This document shows positions 41,175 to 51,994 of a stretch of 64,000 bases of DNA, piece after piece. The notes under the pieces were generated by a model that saw nothing but the letters and a program-made list of their open reading frames with translations, was not told the origin of the DNA and made no database searches. Source of the stretch: Psococerastis gibbosa (taxonomy: Eukaryota > Arthropoda > Insecta > Psocodea > Psocidae); assembly GCA_963971405.1 (NCBI GenBank), contig OZ020490.1, positions 31,273,464 to 31,337,463 on the forward strand, in the 5' to 3' direction. A program made the position numbers and the translations under genes. Each line of letters begins with the position of its first letter. Position 1 is the stretch's first letter.

Positions 41175-41561
41175 TGTAGCTAGTCGAAGGACGATGCAAT
41201 TGAATAGGCAGTGTAGACTTGAATTGGTTTGTATTGCAGTGCTTCGACTCAAGTTAGAGTAATTTAACACACAGTGGTTACAATAAGAGCTGTGAGGCGA
41301 GAACGATACATGCTTACAATTAATATTGAATTTGATCCAGCCTGCTTCCATATAGAAAAACCAACTCTGTGTCCACAGCTAAAGGAGTTGATGAGACACA
41401 GAGGGTAGATTAAAGATATTATTGAATAAGAGAAATAAATACGTAAAAGGAAGATTGAGGAATATTGAATTATCTGAATGTGAACAGCGCCATCTACCGG
41501 GAAAAAGGTGAAGCTGGAAGCAGACTGGTTATTACACATGTGGGACTAAGTGGTCCCCACA
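41175..41561 (-). repeat. 5' LTR
   Basis: 387 bp, identical in length and, by eye, in sequence to the 3' LTR. It carries the transcriptional start of the element on -. Confidence 0.93.
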
Positions 41562-43060
41562 GATCAATCCATTTTATTTACAATTAGGCTACGTCTATGC
41601 TAATCGATTTTTTTTAAATCGCGCCAAATACACTAAATTTATTGTCGCAATTCTACTAGACTTTTTGTCGATGACGAGAAACCAGAAATTATAGGCATGC
41701 TGCGTCTACGACAGCTAAACTGCTGAAGTTTTTAGTTTTGTCGTTCATTCGTGATTCGTTCTGACTTCTGTAAGCAACTCGCCAACCAGCCACCTCCAGC
41801 AGCCAGCGCAAGTATAATAAGCAAAGCCTTGGACTTTTTATTTGATCAACAGTCCTACTTCGAATATGGTAAGTTGAAACCGATCCGAAAACCAAACTTA
41901 TACAAAACCAAGAATCTATTAGAATTAGAACCGACATCCTCAATCTAGAGAGAGAGTGGGGGTTTCTGCGTTTCATAAAAGCAGTGAAAACTGAAAGGTC
42001 TCTGATGCTAGCAAACTACTACTAGGCTATAGTAGCTAGCTACAGTGCAATAGCTATTGTATTAGCTGATAGGTACTGGCGTAGGGTAAGCATTTGCTTG
42101 TTGTAATCAATTGCTTACCACATTTTTATGCAATCAGCTAGGTGACTGAAGGACATGGCCGTGGCCGTCCGCAGGATGAAAATATATGAGGTGGGTCAAG
42201 AGCGAATGAAAAGAATTGAAAATTCCAGTTTTTTTTGTTGGGGGGGGGGGCATAAAGTAATAATATAAATAAAAAATCAATAATTACGATGAATCTTCCT
42301 ATTTGTTATATTTAATATAAGTGGCCAATTGGGCAGTTTAAAAAATATCAATATGAGAAAGTTGATTTTTCCATAAGCCTCAATACTATTTTAAAATTAT
42401 TTTTAATTAGGCCTACTTATTATTTTAAAGTAATATTTTTCTATAAATCAAATTATATGCAGTGAAATAAGGTCCAGGCATAGTATAAATATTATTAAAA
42501 ATATTAAAAGAATTAATTAGATGCTAAGAGCTTAGTTTTCACATGCAAACGGCGGCCATTTTGAATAATATGGATATTGGTTTGTCGTCAGCGAACCTAT
42601 AGTGACCAAACCTGTCCATACAGAACATACATTACAGTACATACATTTGTACCATTTTTTCCGGGTCAATTGAGGTGGGTCATATGACCCATCTATCTGC
42701 CCATAGCTGTGGACGACCATGCCCATGGCAAGGGCGGGTCCGTCCAGGACAGATTTTCGAGGGGGGGGGGGGGGTATTCCGTGAAAGTGGGTATAGCCTA
42801 CCACATGCCTCTTATATAATTTTTAGGTAGGTAATCGTCCACCTGTCAGTATCATACGTGTAGGCCTTTTACAATTTGCCAAATTAATGTTTAGTGATAG
42901 TGCAATTATTAGTGTGTTAGTTAGCGAAACGAGGCACATTAATTTACAGTGCATTATTTGAAAACCCCATGCGTCTGATGGAGATAGGTATACTGACGGG
43001 GGGCCCGGGGGGAATTTTAACAGCGACGAAGTAAAGATTTTTCAAAGCCTGCAAAGGAGT
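41562..43060. other. no gene recognised; scattered poly-G MITE debris
   Basis: Two G runs (42241-42250 and 42762-42774) and GGCCGTGGCCGTCC near 42157 / GGACGACCATGCCC near 42711 suggest a decayed hAT-type element between about 42155 and 42790. ORFs at 41689-41976 have no recognisable product. Confidence 0.4.
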
Positions 43061-43082
43061 GCTTAAATATGCTTGTTTTATT

Positions 43083-43733
43083 GCAGGCCCTTAAAATCGG
43101 TAATACTGTAGGCGAGCTGTCAGTGAAGCGATGGATACCACGCATAGACAGGATCCAGTTCAACATGTGTATTGGACTATACCAAACTACGCTTCAGTAT
43201 GTAACGGTAAAAAGGTTGGATCCTTCATTATGTCCCCCTTTTACTCGTTGGGTGACTGCCACAAGACGGAATGGTATATTAAATTATATCCTAGAGGAAA
43301 AAATGAGGACTTGGAGGGGTTTGTTTCAGCTATCTTATTACTGGATAAATGCGCAGTATCTGATGTATGGGGATGCCGTAATTTGTCCACAGTGAAAGAA
43401 GTTAAACATGTTAACCATCCTGTCAACTCCCCATTTAAATCGACTACAAAACTTGACCTTAAAATTGATTCTGCTGGTTGGGAGCACATGCTGACTGCTT
43501 CAGGAAATCTTTTGGACGTAAACGAATACTTGTTAACCGAAGGTAAACTTATCGTTTTGTGTGAAGCTACAATTAAAAGCAGGTTTTCACAATTGTTTGA
43601 TCGCAGTATTAATGGACTGTCGAGTGATCTAAGTAAACTTTTCCATGTGCAGAAACTAACGGACGTTACATTGAAAGCAAAGGATGGAGAGATTAAGACT
43701 CATAAGCTTATCTTATCAATGCGAAGCCCAGTC
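43083..43733 (+). pseudogene. MATH-BTB gene copy 1, 5' part (MATH and start of BTB)
   Basis: Preceded by a TTGCAG acceptor-like end, as is the intact paralogue at 61175. Encodes 'GELSVKRWIPRIDRIQF', then a 2-nt insertion near 43168 shifts the frame; the rest ('WTIPNYASVCNGKKVG', 'LKAKDGEIKTHKLILSMRSP') continues from 43174 to 43733. MATH domains bind substrates and BTB domains bind Cullin-3, so family members are substrate adaptors for ubiquitin ligases. The BTB domain is cut after 'MRSPV' by a 9.3-kb insertion. The remainder is at 54840-55320. Confidence 0.88.
43726..43733. repeat. 8-bp target-site duplication GCCCAGTC, left
   Basis: GCCCAGTC here and at 53034-53041. In the paralogue at 61.8 kb the corresponding sequence is present once (GCCCTGTC). 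Confidence 0.85.
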
Positions 43734-43879
43734 CAGGGGCGTTTAACTTCAATGGAGGTTTTTGTTATACGCGGGAACTGTTCTGATTGGCCATTTGGCC
43801 CTGATCCCAACACACGATAGCCAACCACGAAATTGTAATTTTTTTTAATTTTATGTTGGTGACACCTGTTTGTGATTTA

Positions 43880-44130
43880 CTACAAACATCCCGTGGCTGC
43901 AGATCCTTGTCAACATGGCGGCTAGTGTAGCCTCTATAAGCTAAGTACAGGGTTGAGACCGAGTCAGATATCCGTTCTGCAATGTGTAAGACTTCGACAT
44001 ATTTAACGTTGATACTTATCTCTGATATTTGGCTTATGATAAAGGGGCGCCCCGTAAGGGTTACTATGCCTCCCGCCGTTCTAGTTAATATATTTCTATG
44101 AAAACAACGGACATCCGACATTGGACTGGA
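43880..44130 (-). repeat. dispersed repeat E, copy 2
   Basis: Inverse of 35930-36240. The - ORF at 43765-44190 runs through it and shares the shadow reading with the + ORF at 35.9 kb, so probably not a gene. Confidence 0.6.
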
Positions 44131-44552
44131 CAACACACAGCGGCCTTTAATAATTTTATAAATTTTAATAAGTTTGTGAGCCAATATCAAATTGAACTAC
44201 GACGGGAAGTGAGGTGAGTAAACATATTTCATGTGCCTGTTTTTTTTAAACATTTTCAGTTGTATACCATCCAACACCTTACATATATTACATGGTTTTA
44301 ATTTTCAAAATGGAAAAACGTTAGCATGTGCAACTCATTTGTGTAGCAAAACAACTAAAATTTGTTTAATTCATCATTCATTCCTTGTTTGTGAAGTGTT
44401 CAAGTGAGAAGGAAAAATAGTAAAAGGTACATTTGGTAAATTACAATTTTTTAAATTCAAATTTTTAAAACCTACGCACTCACTTTGATAGATCTCTTGT
44501 CAGTGCCAGGGGGCTGTCAACGCTGTATAAAACAGGGGGCTGTCAACGCTGT

Positions 44553-45822
44553 ATAAAATGGAATTTTGCCCTTCTTCCACTAAGAACCGTCTTCTGCTAA
44601 GTGGACGGAGATTATTTTTTCCGCACCGCGGCGCTTGCAGCGTTCCCGCTTAAATTCAAATTTTGGTCTGTAACATTTTAGTTGCCATATTCCAATTCTT
44701 CCAATTTCTTTTATATTCCATTATAATGACAGTTGACTGTATTTCAACGCTTATATTATGTAATGTGCCATTGGCAGTGTAAAGTCTAATAAGCTTACGT
44801 ATGATAAGTATCGGTAATACAGTAGGCAGCGTTAGTCAATTGCAGTTCAAACGTTAAATTTCCACATTTCAATTTTATTCATATACTTTTATACTGTACT
44901 GAACATTCCCATTAATACGGTAGTTTATTTTTACTCTTTGGCGCTACAGTCTAGAGCCCGTAATGTCCTAAAAAACTTTTTCATAGCCCGTACGTAGCAC
45001 ATTGTTTATTACTCTAGATTATTATTAGTAGGTAACTCATTCGTCCTATGTCGAATGCCTCATACCAACGACCAAAATTGATTTTTTTTTCCATTAGCAA
45101 TCCGTTAAACGTCTTCGATGTCAACTTATGCTATCTACTATACGAGGGATAATGGACACGATGAGAGAATGAGCCATGGACAAAATGTACATAGTCGTAT
45201 GAATGACTTTACCAAGTCAAAACTGAAACCCATGAACGACCTTGGTCTACTAGGCAAGCCACAGCTACCCCGAATGACCCTAACCCCGATGCCTTGTAGC
45301 CATTGCATCCGTGGTCGTCCCACTACTACCTATTCCTTCTCCCTAGGATTTATCACCCTTTTGACTGGCATATTAATTGAATTGAAACAGCCCACAACCG
45401 AGCGATATCGGACTCTTCTTTTGCTAGCTTTCGGCATTTTTCTACTAAAACTCAAATCTAAAATATAATAGTGCCCAGTTGAAAATGTAAACAAAACAAT
45501 GTCAGTAATGGCTGGTAGGCTGGGGGCTGGATGGAGTGCGTCCTTCAGTCCTTGATTTTGGACTATCTTTTTGAAAATATGTTTCAAATTGAGATTTTAG
45601 TGATAGTTTCAGAATTTGTAAAAAAATCATTACAATTTTTAAAATACATTTTATTCCCATGAATATTTAATTTGACATTTAAATATTTACAAAAGAATTT
45701 AACTTGAGCTCTGTTGTTCAAGGAAAGTGGACGGAGAAAAAATTTCCGCTGCGCGGCGTGGCGCTGCTATCGCGAACTGAATCCCTATCCCGGTGACGAG
45801 TCTAGTTATCTGTTGTCTATGG
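44553..45822. repeat. 1.27-kb tandem duplication, copy 1
   Basis: Begins TATAAAATGGAATTTTGCCC and ends with TCTGTTGTCTATGG; copy 2 starts immediately at 45823 with the same words. Differences are a few small indels. A 33-bp repeat (GGGGGCTGTCAACGCTGTAT) precedes copy 1. Confidence 0.9.
45330..45587 (-). pseudogene. antisense THAP-like N-terminus in duplication copy 1
   Basis: On -, an ATG-initiated peptide starts 'MPKASKRRVRYRSVVGCFNS' and stops after about 37 residues. Copy 2 (next entry) reads Cys where this has Arg. Cys-Ser-Val-Val-Gly-Cys is the first pair of a THAP zinc finger; the rest of the domain is absent, perhaps in a further exon. Confidence 0.35.
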
Positions 45823-47113
45823 TATAAAATGGAATTTTGCCTTTCTTCCACTAAGAACCGTCTTCTGCTAAGTGGACGGAGATTATTTTTTCCGCACCGC
45901 GGCGCTTGCAGCGTTCCCGCTTAAATTCAAATTTTGGTCTGTAACATTTTAGTTGCCATATTCCAATGGAGATTAATATTATTTTTTTTATATTCCATTA
46001 TAATGACAGTTGACTGTATTACAACGCTTATATTATGTAATGTGCCATTGGCAGTGTAAAGTCTAATAAGCTTACGCATGATAAGTAGATAAGTATCGGT
46101 AATACAGTAAGCAGCGTTAGTCAATTGCAGTTCAAACGTTAAATTTCCACATTTCAATTTTATTCATATACTTTTATACTGTACTGAACATTCCCATTAA
46201 TACGGTAGTTTATTTTTACTCTTTGGCGCTACAGTCTAGAGCCCGTAATGTCCTAAAAAACTTTTTCATAGCCCGTACGTAGCACATTGTTTATTACTCT
46301 AGATTATTATTAGTAACCCATTCGTCCTATGTCGAATGCCTAATACCAACGACCAAAATTGATTGTTTTTTCCATTAGCAATCCGTTAAACGTCTTCGAT
46401 GTCAACTTATGCTATCTACTATACGAGGGATAATGGACACGATGAGAGAATGAGCCATGCTCAACATGGACAAAATGTGCATAAACATAGCATAGTCGTA
46501 TGAATGACATTACCAAGTCAAAACTGAAACCCATGAACGACCTTGGTCTACTAGGCAAGCCACAGCTACCCCGATGCCTTGTAGCCATTGCATCCGTGGT
46601 CGTCCCACTACTACCTATTCCTTCTCCCTAGGACTTATCACCCTTTTGACTGGCATATTAATTGAATTGAAACAGCCCACAACCGAGCAATATCGGACTC
46701 TTCTTTTGCTAGCTTTCGGCATTTTTCTACTAAAACTAAAATCTAAAATATAATAGTGCCCAGTTGAAAATGTAAACAAAACAATGTCAGTGACAGTAAT
46801 GGCTTTTGGCTGGTAGGCTGGATGGCGTGCGTCCTTCAGTCCTTGATTTTGGACTATCTTTTTGAAAATATGTTTCAAATTGAGATTTTAGTGATAGTTT
46901 TAGAATTTGTAAAAAAATCATTACAATTTTTAAAATACATTTTATTCCCATGAATATTTAATTTGATATTTAAATATTTACAAAAGAATTTAACTTGAGC
47001 TCTGTTGTTCAAGGAAAGTGGACGGAGAAAAAATTTCCGCTGCGCGGCGTGGCGCTGCTATCGCGAACTGAATCCCTATCCCGGTGACGAGTCTAGTTAT
47101 CTGTTGTCTATGG
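45823..47113. repeat. 1.27-kb tandem duplication, copy 2
   Basis: Head-to-tail with copy 1. Small insertions (AGTAGAT near 46084, GTGACA near 46790) and deletions distinguish the copies. Contains a diverged repeat B block. Confidence 0.9.
46615..46878 (-). pseudogene. antisense THAP-like N-terminus in duplication copy 2
   Basis: Same frame as 45330-45587, with 'RRVRYCSVVGCFNS', so both cysteines are kept. A GTGATAA donor-like site follows in 'VKRV'. No downstream exon with the Cys-x2-His pair was found on -. Confidence 0.4.
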
Positions 47114-47847
47114 TCAGTGCTATGAGATATGCCCGTAAGATGTTAGCACAACCATATATGCCTAGTTAACAAAAAAATGTGAAATGTGTGACCTACAATA
47201 ATTTAATCACGTTTAGTTGGACACTTACGAGTCAGTTTTGACCATGTGTAAGATCTTATTAGTAACTGTTTGAAAAAGGCAAATTACGTTACAATTGCAT
47301 TTTAATCTACACAATAACTTGATACACAAATTGCACCTTAATGTAGCTGGCATATATAACCTAACTTGTGTGTTGACAGTGACCTTATTCCACTAACATT
47401 TTAACATATTCTGAATTGTAATGAAATATTGACTGTGGAGGCAAAAATAAGGTTTTGTAAGGTAAATAAAATGTTCAATTACAAGTAGAAATAGTAGCCT
47501 ATGTGGCACTAATTGAACACACCTTTTAAAGTCATTCCACCTACAGACTGATCATAGCGATTGCCATGAACTTACTCCTGTGATTAAAACTGTAAACATA
47601 CAAATTTTGAATAGCACTATGATTTAAAAATTCTCTTGTTTACATTTTTAATATCTGGGAATTATAATAACCCCTTTATTATAATCGCCATGATCAAGAG
47701 GCCTAACTAAACTATTTTTATGTGCAGGAGCCACCTGGACACTGGAGCACTTGAACTGGTGAGAAAATATTGACAGTAATTGACAACAGATAAGTATTTT
47801 AATTTTTTAAACTATTTCAGTTATTTATTTTATTAAAACCGGTAGAG

Positions 47848-49227
47848 ATGAGTCTTAGGTTTTGCGTAGAATTCTGTTCACAGAAATCGAAATGCGGTGT
47901 ATCCATGCATATGTTTCCTCCTAATAAAGATCTCAAAGAGGTTTGGTCGCTGCTGGCAGGGAAACCGATTAACTACGGTGAAAAATTCAAACGAGCCTCC
48001 ATTTGTGGTAGACACTTCGCTGACTCTCAGTATCGTGATCTCCACTTTACGAAAAGGCTGATTCGTGGCTCGATTCCCCGAATTAACTTGCCTGTGAGGA
48101 TTCTCATAGTCGGGTCAGATGAGTCTTCCCGTACCTATCCAAGTCCACCTGCTAGTTGCAGCCGTGAAGCAAATAATTCACCTGTTTTTCTTTCCCATGA
48201 ATTCTTATGCACAACCCCAGAGCCTACTCGCACATCATGCCCCAATACCCTTCCCAATAGTTCTGTTTCTCCTGCTGGCTCAGTACAACTCGAACCGGAT
48301 GCAGAAGATGATGGGGTGATTGCCCAGTATCAGCGCACAGCTATGGATTGTGAAGTTTCTTCTTACGAAATGGAAAGGACGCCGAAGATAGTCTCCAATG
48401 GCGAAGAACAGCATTCATTCGCCTCTGTTGGCGAGAACTTCTCTGATCCTGATTCCGTATGTTATACGGATGTCCAAGGTGACGGAGTTCTCGTTCAGCA
48501 TGAGAGCACACCTATGGGTTGGGAAGTAACTTCACATGAAATGGAAAGGACGCCAATGACAGTCTCCAATGCCGAAGAACAGAATTCGTTTGCCTCTGCT
48601 GGCGAGAACTTTTCCGTACATTATACGGATGACCATGGAGACGGAGTTATCGCACAGCAAGCTAGATCCATGGATACCAATCAATGCAAGACATCGAAAC
48701 TGAAAGCCCAGCGTAAACTTTTCATCCCTAGTCCACCGAAGAGACGTCGCCTATTAGAAAACAAAAAGCTGAACCCATTACAGTTGGGATTGATGAAGAA
48801 AGACCTTACCCCACGACGGGCTAAGCTTGGAGAAATGGCTCGGGCTTTTCGAACTGGGTACATACGTAAGTGCGCTGAGGCCGCTGGTTTGGAGGATAAA
48901 TTGAAAGATCTGGAGGTACAAGTCAATGAAGCCCTTCAAGACAAGCTATCTCCTCTAGCATTCCATATTGTCGAAGGAGAACTGCACAACAGAGGCAGAC
49001 CAGGCAAGGGCAGAAGATGGAATAACAAGCAAAAAGCACTAGCTGTTGCTTTTTATAAATTAGCACCGAGGGCCTACAATGCTATTGCGAAGATGATGTG
49101 CCTCCCTAGTAAATCCACGGTTTTGAGTTCCACCCACTCCCGAAATGTGGCCCCTTTCCCTGACACCCTGCATATTTGTGGACCGTTACTGCTTTTTCCT
49201 TTGCTTGTGTGTTCAGGTCGAAACTAA
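47848..49227 (+). CDS. THAP-domain protein with P-element-transposase-like segment
   Basis: 459 codons from a true ATG, shortly after a TTTCAG acceptor (47819). Residues 1-83: THAP zinc finger, C6-x3-C10, C53-x2-H56-F, and a closing 'GSIPRI' in place of AVPTIF. Residues 155-263: two copies of a 55-60-residue acidic repeat ('EMERTP', 'EEQ.SFAS.GENFS'). Residues 280-305: basic, NLS-like ('KRRRLL'). Residues 345-366: short coiled coil. Residues 367-427: 'SPLAFHIVEGELHNRGRPGK', 'WNNKQKALAVAFYKLAPRAY', 'LPSKSTVLS', the beginning of the P-element/THAP9 transposase core. After 427 the sequence stops resembling the family; the RNase H catalytic residues are not seen. Either an exon boundary lies near 49110-49130 or the transposase is truncated. 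Could also be a regulatory THAP protein. Confidence 0.75.
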   Translation: MSLRFCVEFCSQKSKCGVSMHMFPPNKDLKEVWSLLAGKPINYGEKFKRASICGRHFADSQYRDLHFTKRLIRGSIPRINLPVRILIVGSDESSRTYPSPPASCSREANNSPVFLSHEFLCTTPEPTRTSCPNTLPNSSVSPAGSVQLEPDAEDDGVIAQYQRTAMDCEVSSYEMERTPKIVSNGEEQHSFASVGENFSDPDSVCYTDVQGDGVLVQHESTPMGWEVTSHEMERTPMTVSNAEEQNSFASAGENFSVHYTDDHGDGVIAQQARSMDTNQCKTSKLKAQRKLFIPSPPKRRRLLENKKLNPLQLGLMKKDLTPRRAKLGEMARAFRTGYIRKCAEAAGLEDKLKDLEVQVNEALQDKLSPLAFHIVEGELHNRGRPGKGRRWNNKQKALAVAFYKLAPRAYNAIAKMMCLPSKSTVLSSTHSRNVAPFPDTLHICGPLLLFPLLVCSGRN

Positions 49228-49732
49228 CAACATCCACGAAGATGCTGCAGCAGCAAGTCCTGTTCCGGGATGGGTGAGGAGTTTAGTGAGTATAACCTCA
49301 CACTCCCCGTAGACCGTACATGGTCGTAGTCATCCGACGCCGTGCTCAAGCAGGGGGGCCAAGAAACGGCTAGGTGTTTAAGAGGCGCGGGCGTCTGTTG
49401 GGACGTGGGGCCCTGTATTCTCCGGAAACAGTCCCCCCCCCCCCCTATAATCAGATTCTCCTCATCCGCGGGAAAAAAAAAAAAAAAAAAACTACCAACT
49501 TTAGTGGTAGGCTATCATGTGTCAATGTGTTTATTTGGCGTTTGTGTTATTTTTAACAATGAATGATGGCAAGTTTTACATAATAGTTAGTAAGGAAACT
49601 ACTATGTTTATCAGCCATTTAAAGTAATAAGATAGGTCATTTAAGGTCTCTTTTGGCTTAACATGTTATAAAATTAAAACACACTGACATGTTTAAAAAG
49701 ATCATAATGAGCGCATTTCCATTCTGTTTCAG

Positions 49733-50317
49733 ACAATGGCGAGGAAGTGTAAGCCTAGAATAATCGTTGTGGGGGACTCTATGGTCCGTGGGGTTAAATT
49801 GGACGGACGAGTCGCTGAAGTAGTGCCCTGGAGTGGCGCAAAGCTCAATCGATTGACAACCATGAAAATTTGTCGGATGGTGGTAGAATCGAGTTTAAAG
49901 TATGTGATCGTTATTGTGCACTTTGGGACCAATAACATTGGAGCCCGGAACATCAATACCCGTCAAACGCCCGAGGAGTTTGTGGCCGAAATGCGGAAAT
50001 TGCTGGACCGGCTCCATGTTATTGAGCGCTGTTCCATTGTAGTGTCCTCGATTTTGCCAAGATTCGACGAAGAATTGCGAGAGAAAATACGCGCGAGTAA
50101 TGTTTTACTTTGTCAACTCTGTAGGCGCTACGGAAACAATGTTCTATATTCTCGGACGTATATTCCCTTCATGATCTCATCAAATGGAACCTATCAGATT
50201 AAGAAAGAGCTCTTTAATAATCGTGATAAGTTGCATTTGAATGATGATGGAAAGATTGTGTTTTCCGCTTTTCTTAGGAAAGCGGTAGGCTATGCGAAAT
50301 TCATCCGTCCAACGTAA
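49733..50317 (+). CDS. SGNH/GDSL-type hydrolase-like protein
   Basis: 193 codons; ATG at 49736 lies three bases after a strong acceptor (CCATTCTGTTTCAG). Block I 'IIVVGDSMVRG' with Ser15; block II glycine in 'PWSGAKL'; block III 'HFGTNNIG' with the GTNN; block V 'DKLHLNDDGK' with Asp164 and His167. All four SGNH blocks are thus in order. This fold covers esterases, lipases and acetylhydrolases, and a similar esterase domain occurs in ORF1 of CR1 LINEs. Target unknown. Its position behind the THAP ORF on the same strand, with an acceptor, allows splicing to it. No stop or frameshift. Confidence 0.72.
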   Translation, partial: TMARKCKPRIIVVGDSMVRGVKLDGRVAEVVPWSGAKLNRLTTMKICRMVVESSLKYVIVIVHFGTNNIGARNINTRQTPEEFVAEMRKLLDRLHVIERCSIVVSSILPRFDEELREKIRASNVLLCQLCRRYGNNVLYSRTYIPFMISSNGTYQIKKELFNNRDKLHLNDDGKIVFSAFLRKAVGYAKFIRPT

Positions 50318-50344
50318 TGCCCACGTTTCAGGCAGTCCCTCCAC

Positions 50345-50900
50345 CAGTGGCGTAGCCAGAATTTATTTCGGGTGGGGGTCTAGTTTTCGTGCAACATCAA
50401 TGCATAAAGTTTGCCTGCTTCCGATAGGTTTTGGAATGGGGTGCATTGGCGTAAATAACCAAAATTTCTGGGGGGGGGGGGGCATTACAACCCCAAGACT
50501 CATCCCCCAGAGAAAAAAAAGATAAATGGGCCCAAATTAGTGAGGTTTTCACATATTATACCCTAGAGAACGGGGGGCCCGGGGGTCTCCCCCGGGAGAA
50601 TTATTTTGAAAAAGAATAATCTCGAAATAGTGGAATTTACACACTTTCAAAGCATTTATGTTTATATTTTACATGTTGAGAATATTACAGGTAATAAGAG
50701 GGGCCCGGGGGCTATCTCAGTGAATGTTTTTTATAAGATAGGCCTGAAATAGTTTGTCAGCATAACAGTTTTGAACTTGCAGACCATAAATTTATCATTA
50801 AAACTGGAAAAAGGGGGACTCTCTCTGGAGAATTTTTTACCGAAATATCTTAAAGAAGCGGTTTTTCTCATTTTTTTTGGGGGGGGGGGCTACGCCACTG
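50345..50900. mobile_element. hAT-type MITE with hairpin G/C motif
   Basis: 556 bp; perfect 13-bp ends CAGTGGCGTAGCC; flanks CCCTCCAC and CCCTCCAT (7 of 8). Contains GGGGGGCCCGGGGGTCTCCC and G runs of 12 and 11. Inserted 28 bp after the SGNH stop. ORFs inside are shadows. Confidence 0.85.
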
Positions 50901-51059
50901 CCCTCCATCGTCATTGTCACTCCAGCTACCTCCTAGCGGCCAGGATTTGTACAGGAGCCTGTCGTTCCAGTTGTGACCGTAAAATCCGAAGTGCAGGAGT
51001 TGAAAATGGAATGAATCAACCGCTGTGCAGGAAGTAGGGTTGGAAGGTCGCTACACCTA

Positions 51060-51410
51060 CTTCAGCCCTAGCCTGGTGACTCGGCGAACTTCAAGGGAAT
51101 CCCTCGCGAGGTTGCCTCCTTCGCAGCTCGAGCCACAAACCAATATCTCCACTGTTTCAACCTGGTGGATTCAGCACTGTGTCGGGCCTGTGGAATGGAT
51201 GAAGAAACTCTTGAGCATATTCTCCTGCAATGGTCCATTCCAAGCAGGGAGAAGGACTTACTCGTGACGGCATTGGGAGGAGGAGGAATAGAAAAAATTC
51301 TGGGACGGAAGAATCTTTGGGCACTGGTGAATGAATCATCTGGCCATCGGCATCACCTGAAGCTGGAACCCAGTAGTAAGAAGTAAGAAAATGGCAGTCG
51401 TCGGTGCTGA
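51060..51410 (+). mobile_element. LINE ORF2 C-terminal knuckle fragment
   Basis: The + strand reads 'NQYLHCFNLVDSALCRACGM' followed by 'DEETLEHILLQW' in one frame, the CCHC-like end of Jockey/I-group LINEs, plus a short tail. The overlapping ORFs are other frames of the same piece. Confidence 0.65.
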
Positions 51411-51479
51411 CAAGTTGAACTCCATAGTGCAAAGTAAGTATTTTCTAGCAATCTCAGATAGGGGTGACGATAGTATATT

Positions 51480-51785
51480 AAGGGTGTACAGCCCGTAGGA
51501 AATTGGCAGCCCGAAATAATTAACGAATCATGTTATTTAACATTTGTCTCATTAAAGTTGTAAAAGACTACTTCATGCATCCTATGATAAGATATAGTAT
51601 TTCTAATATTTTAAATTGTAGCTTTTTCATCGACATGATAATATTTTGTAAAAAATAACCTTATTATATGATGCATAAAGTAGACTTCTACAACTGAAAT
51701 GAGCCAAATCTTTAATAACTTGCTTAGTTAATTAAATAAAAAGTTTTAAATTTCGGGCTGACAATTTCCTATGGGCTCTTTAACT
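51480..51785. mobile_element. inverted-repeat element with GCCCGTAGGAAATTG ends
   Basis: Left end ACAGCCCGTAGGAAATTGGC then AGCCCGAAAT; the right end is the inverse with three changes. About 305 bp, non-coding interior. A truncated relative is at 58978-59050. Confidence 0.7.
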
Positions 51786-51813
51786 AATCTGCTATTTTTC
51801 CTTTCCTATGTGT

Positions 51814-51994
51814 AGACCTACGCTATTATAACGAAAGCATTGGCATTTCGAGTACCTATTCGACAGATTTACATGCTGCTTTTACGGTTCCAGAAACAGG
51901 AAAAGTGACACTATCTATGTTGTTAGATTTGTGGAAATATCCTTGTGTAATGGACTGGTGCGAGTTTACCCAAATATGCTTTCAATTTTATTAA
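51814..51994 (+). CDS. possible exon, unknown product
   Basis: After a CCTATGTGTAG acceptor-like end, about 59 codons are open ('LRYYNESIGISSTYSTDLHA', 'SMLLDLWKYPCVMDWCEFTQ') and stop at TAA 51992-51994. Amino-acid composition looks protein-like and differs from nearby repeats. No homologue recognised. May be a last exon of a gene in the 9.3-kb insertion. Confidence 0.3.

Larger units (their letters stand above)
36390..41561 (-). mobile_element. full-length Ty3/gypsy LTR retrotransposon, CsRn1/Kabuki-like
   Basis: 5172 bp on -, with two 387-bp LTRs in which I find no difference, 4-bp GATC target duplication, a primer-binding site, a gag frame, a pol frame with PR-RT-RH-IN, and a polypurine tract. 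The gag finger is of CHCC type and the primer site begins TGGTGACCC, complementary to tRNA-Trp type 3' ends; both are marks of the CsRn1 (Kabuki) lineage. Pol is unbroken, so the copy looks recently inserted and possibly autonomous. No env-like ORF. Confidence 0.93.

Noticed and set aside
40815..41183. Trp/Gly/Glu-rich + strand ORF and other ORFs over the gag leader
   Set aside because: Product of the minisatellite being open in several frames; not a separate gene.
45118..45468. 116-residue + ORF in the tandem duplication
   Set aside because: Copy 2 has indels that break the frame and the composition is not protein-like.
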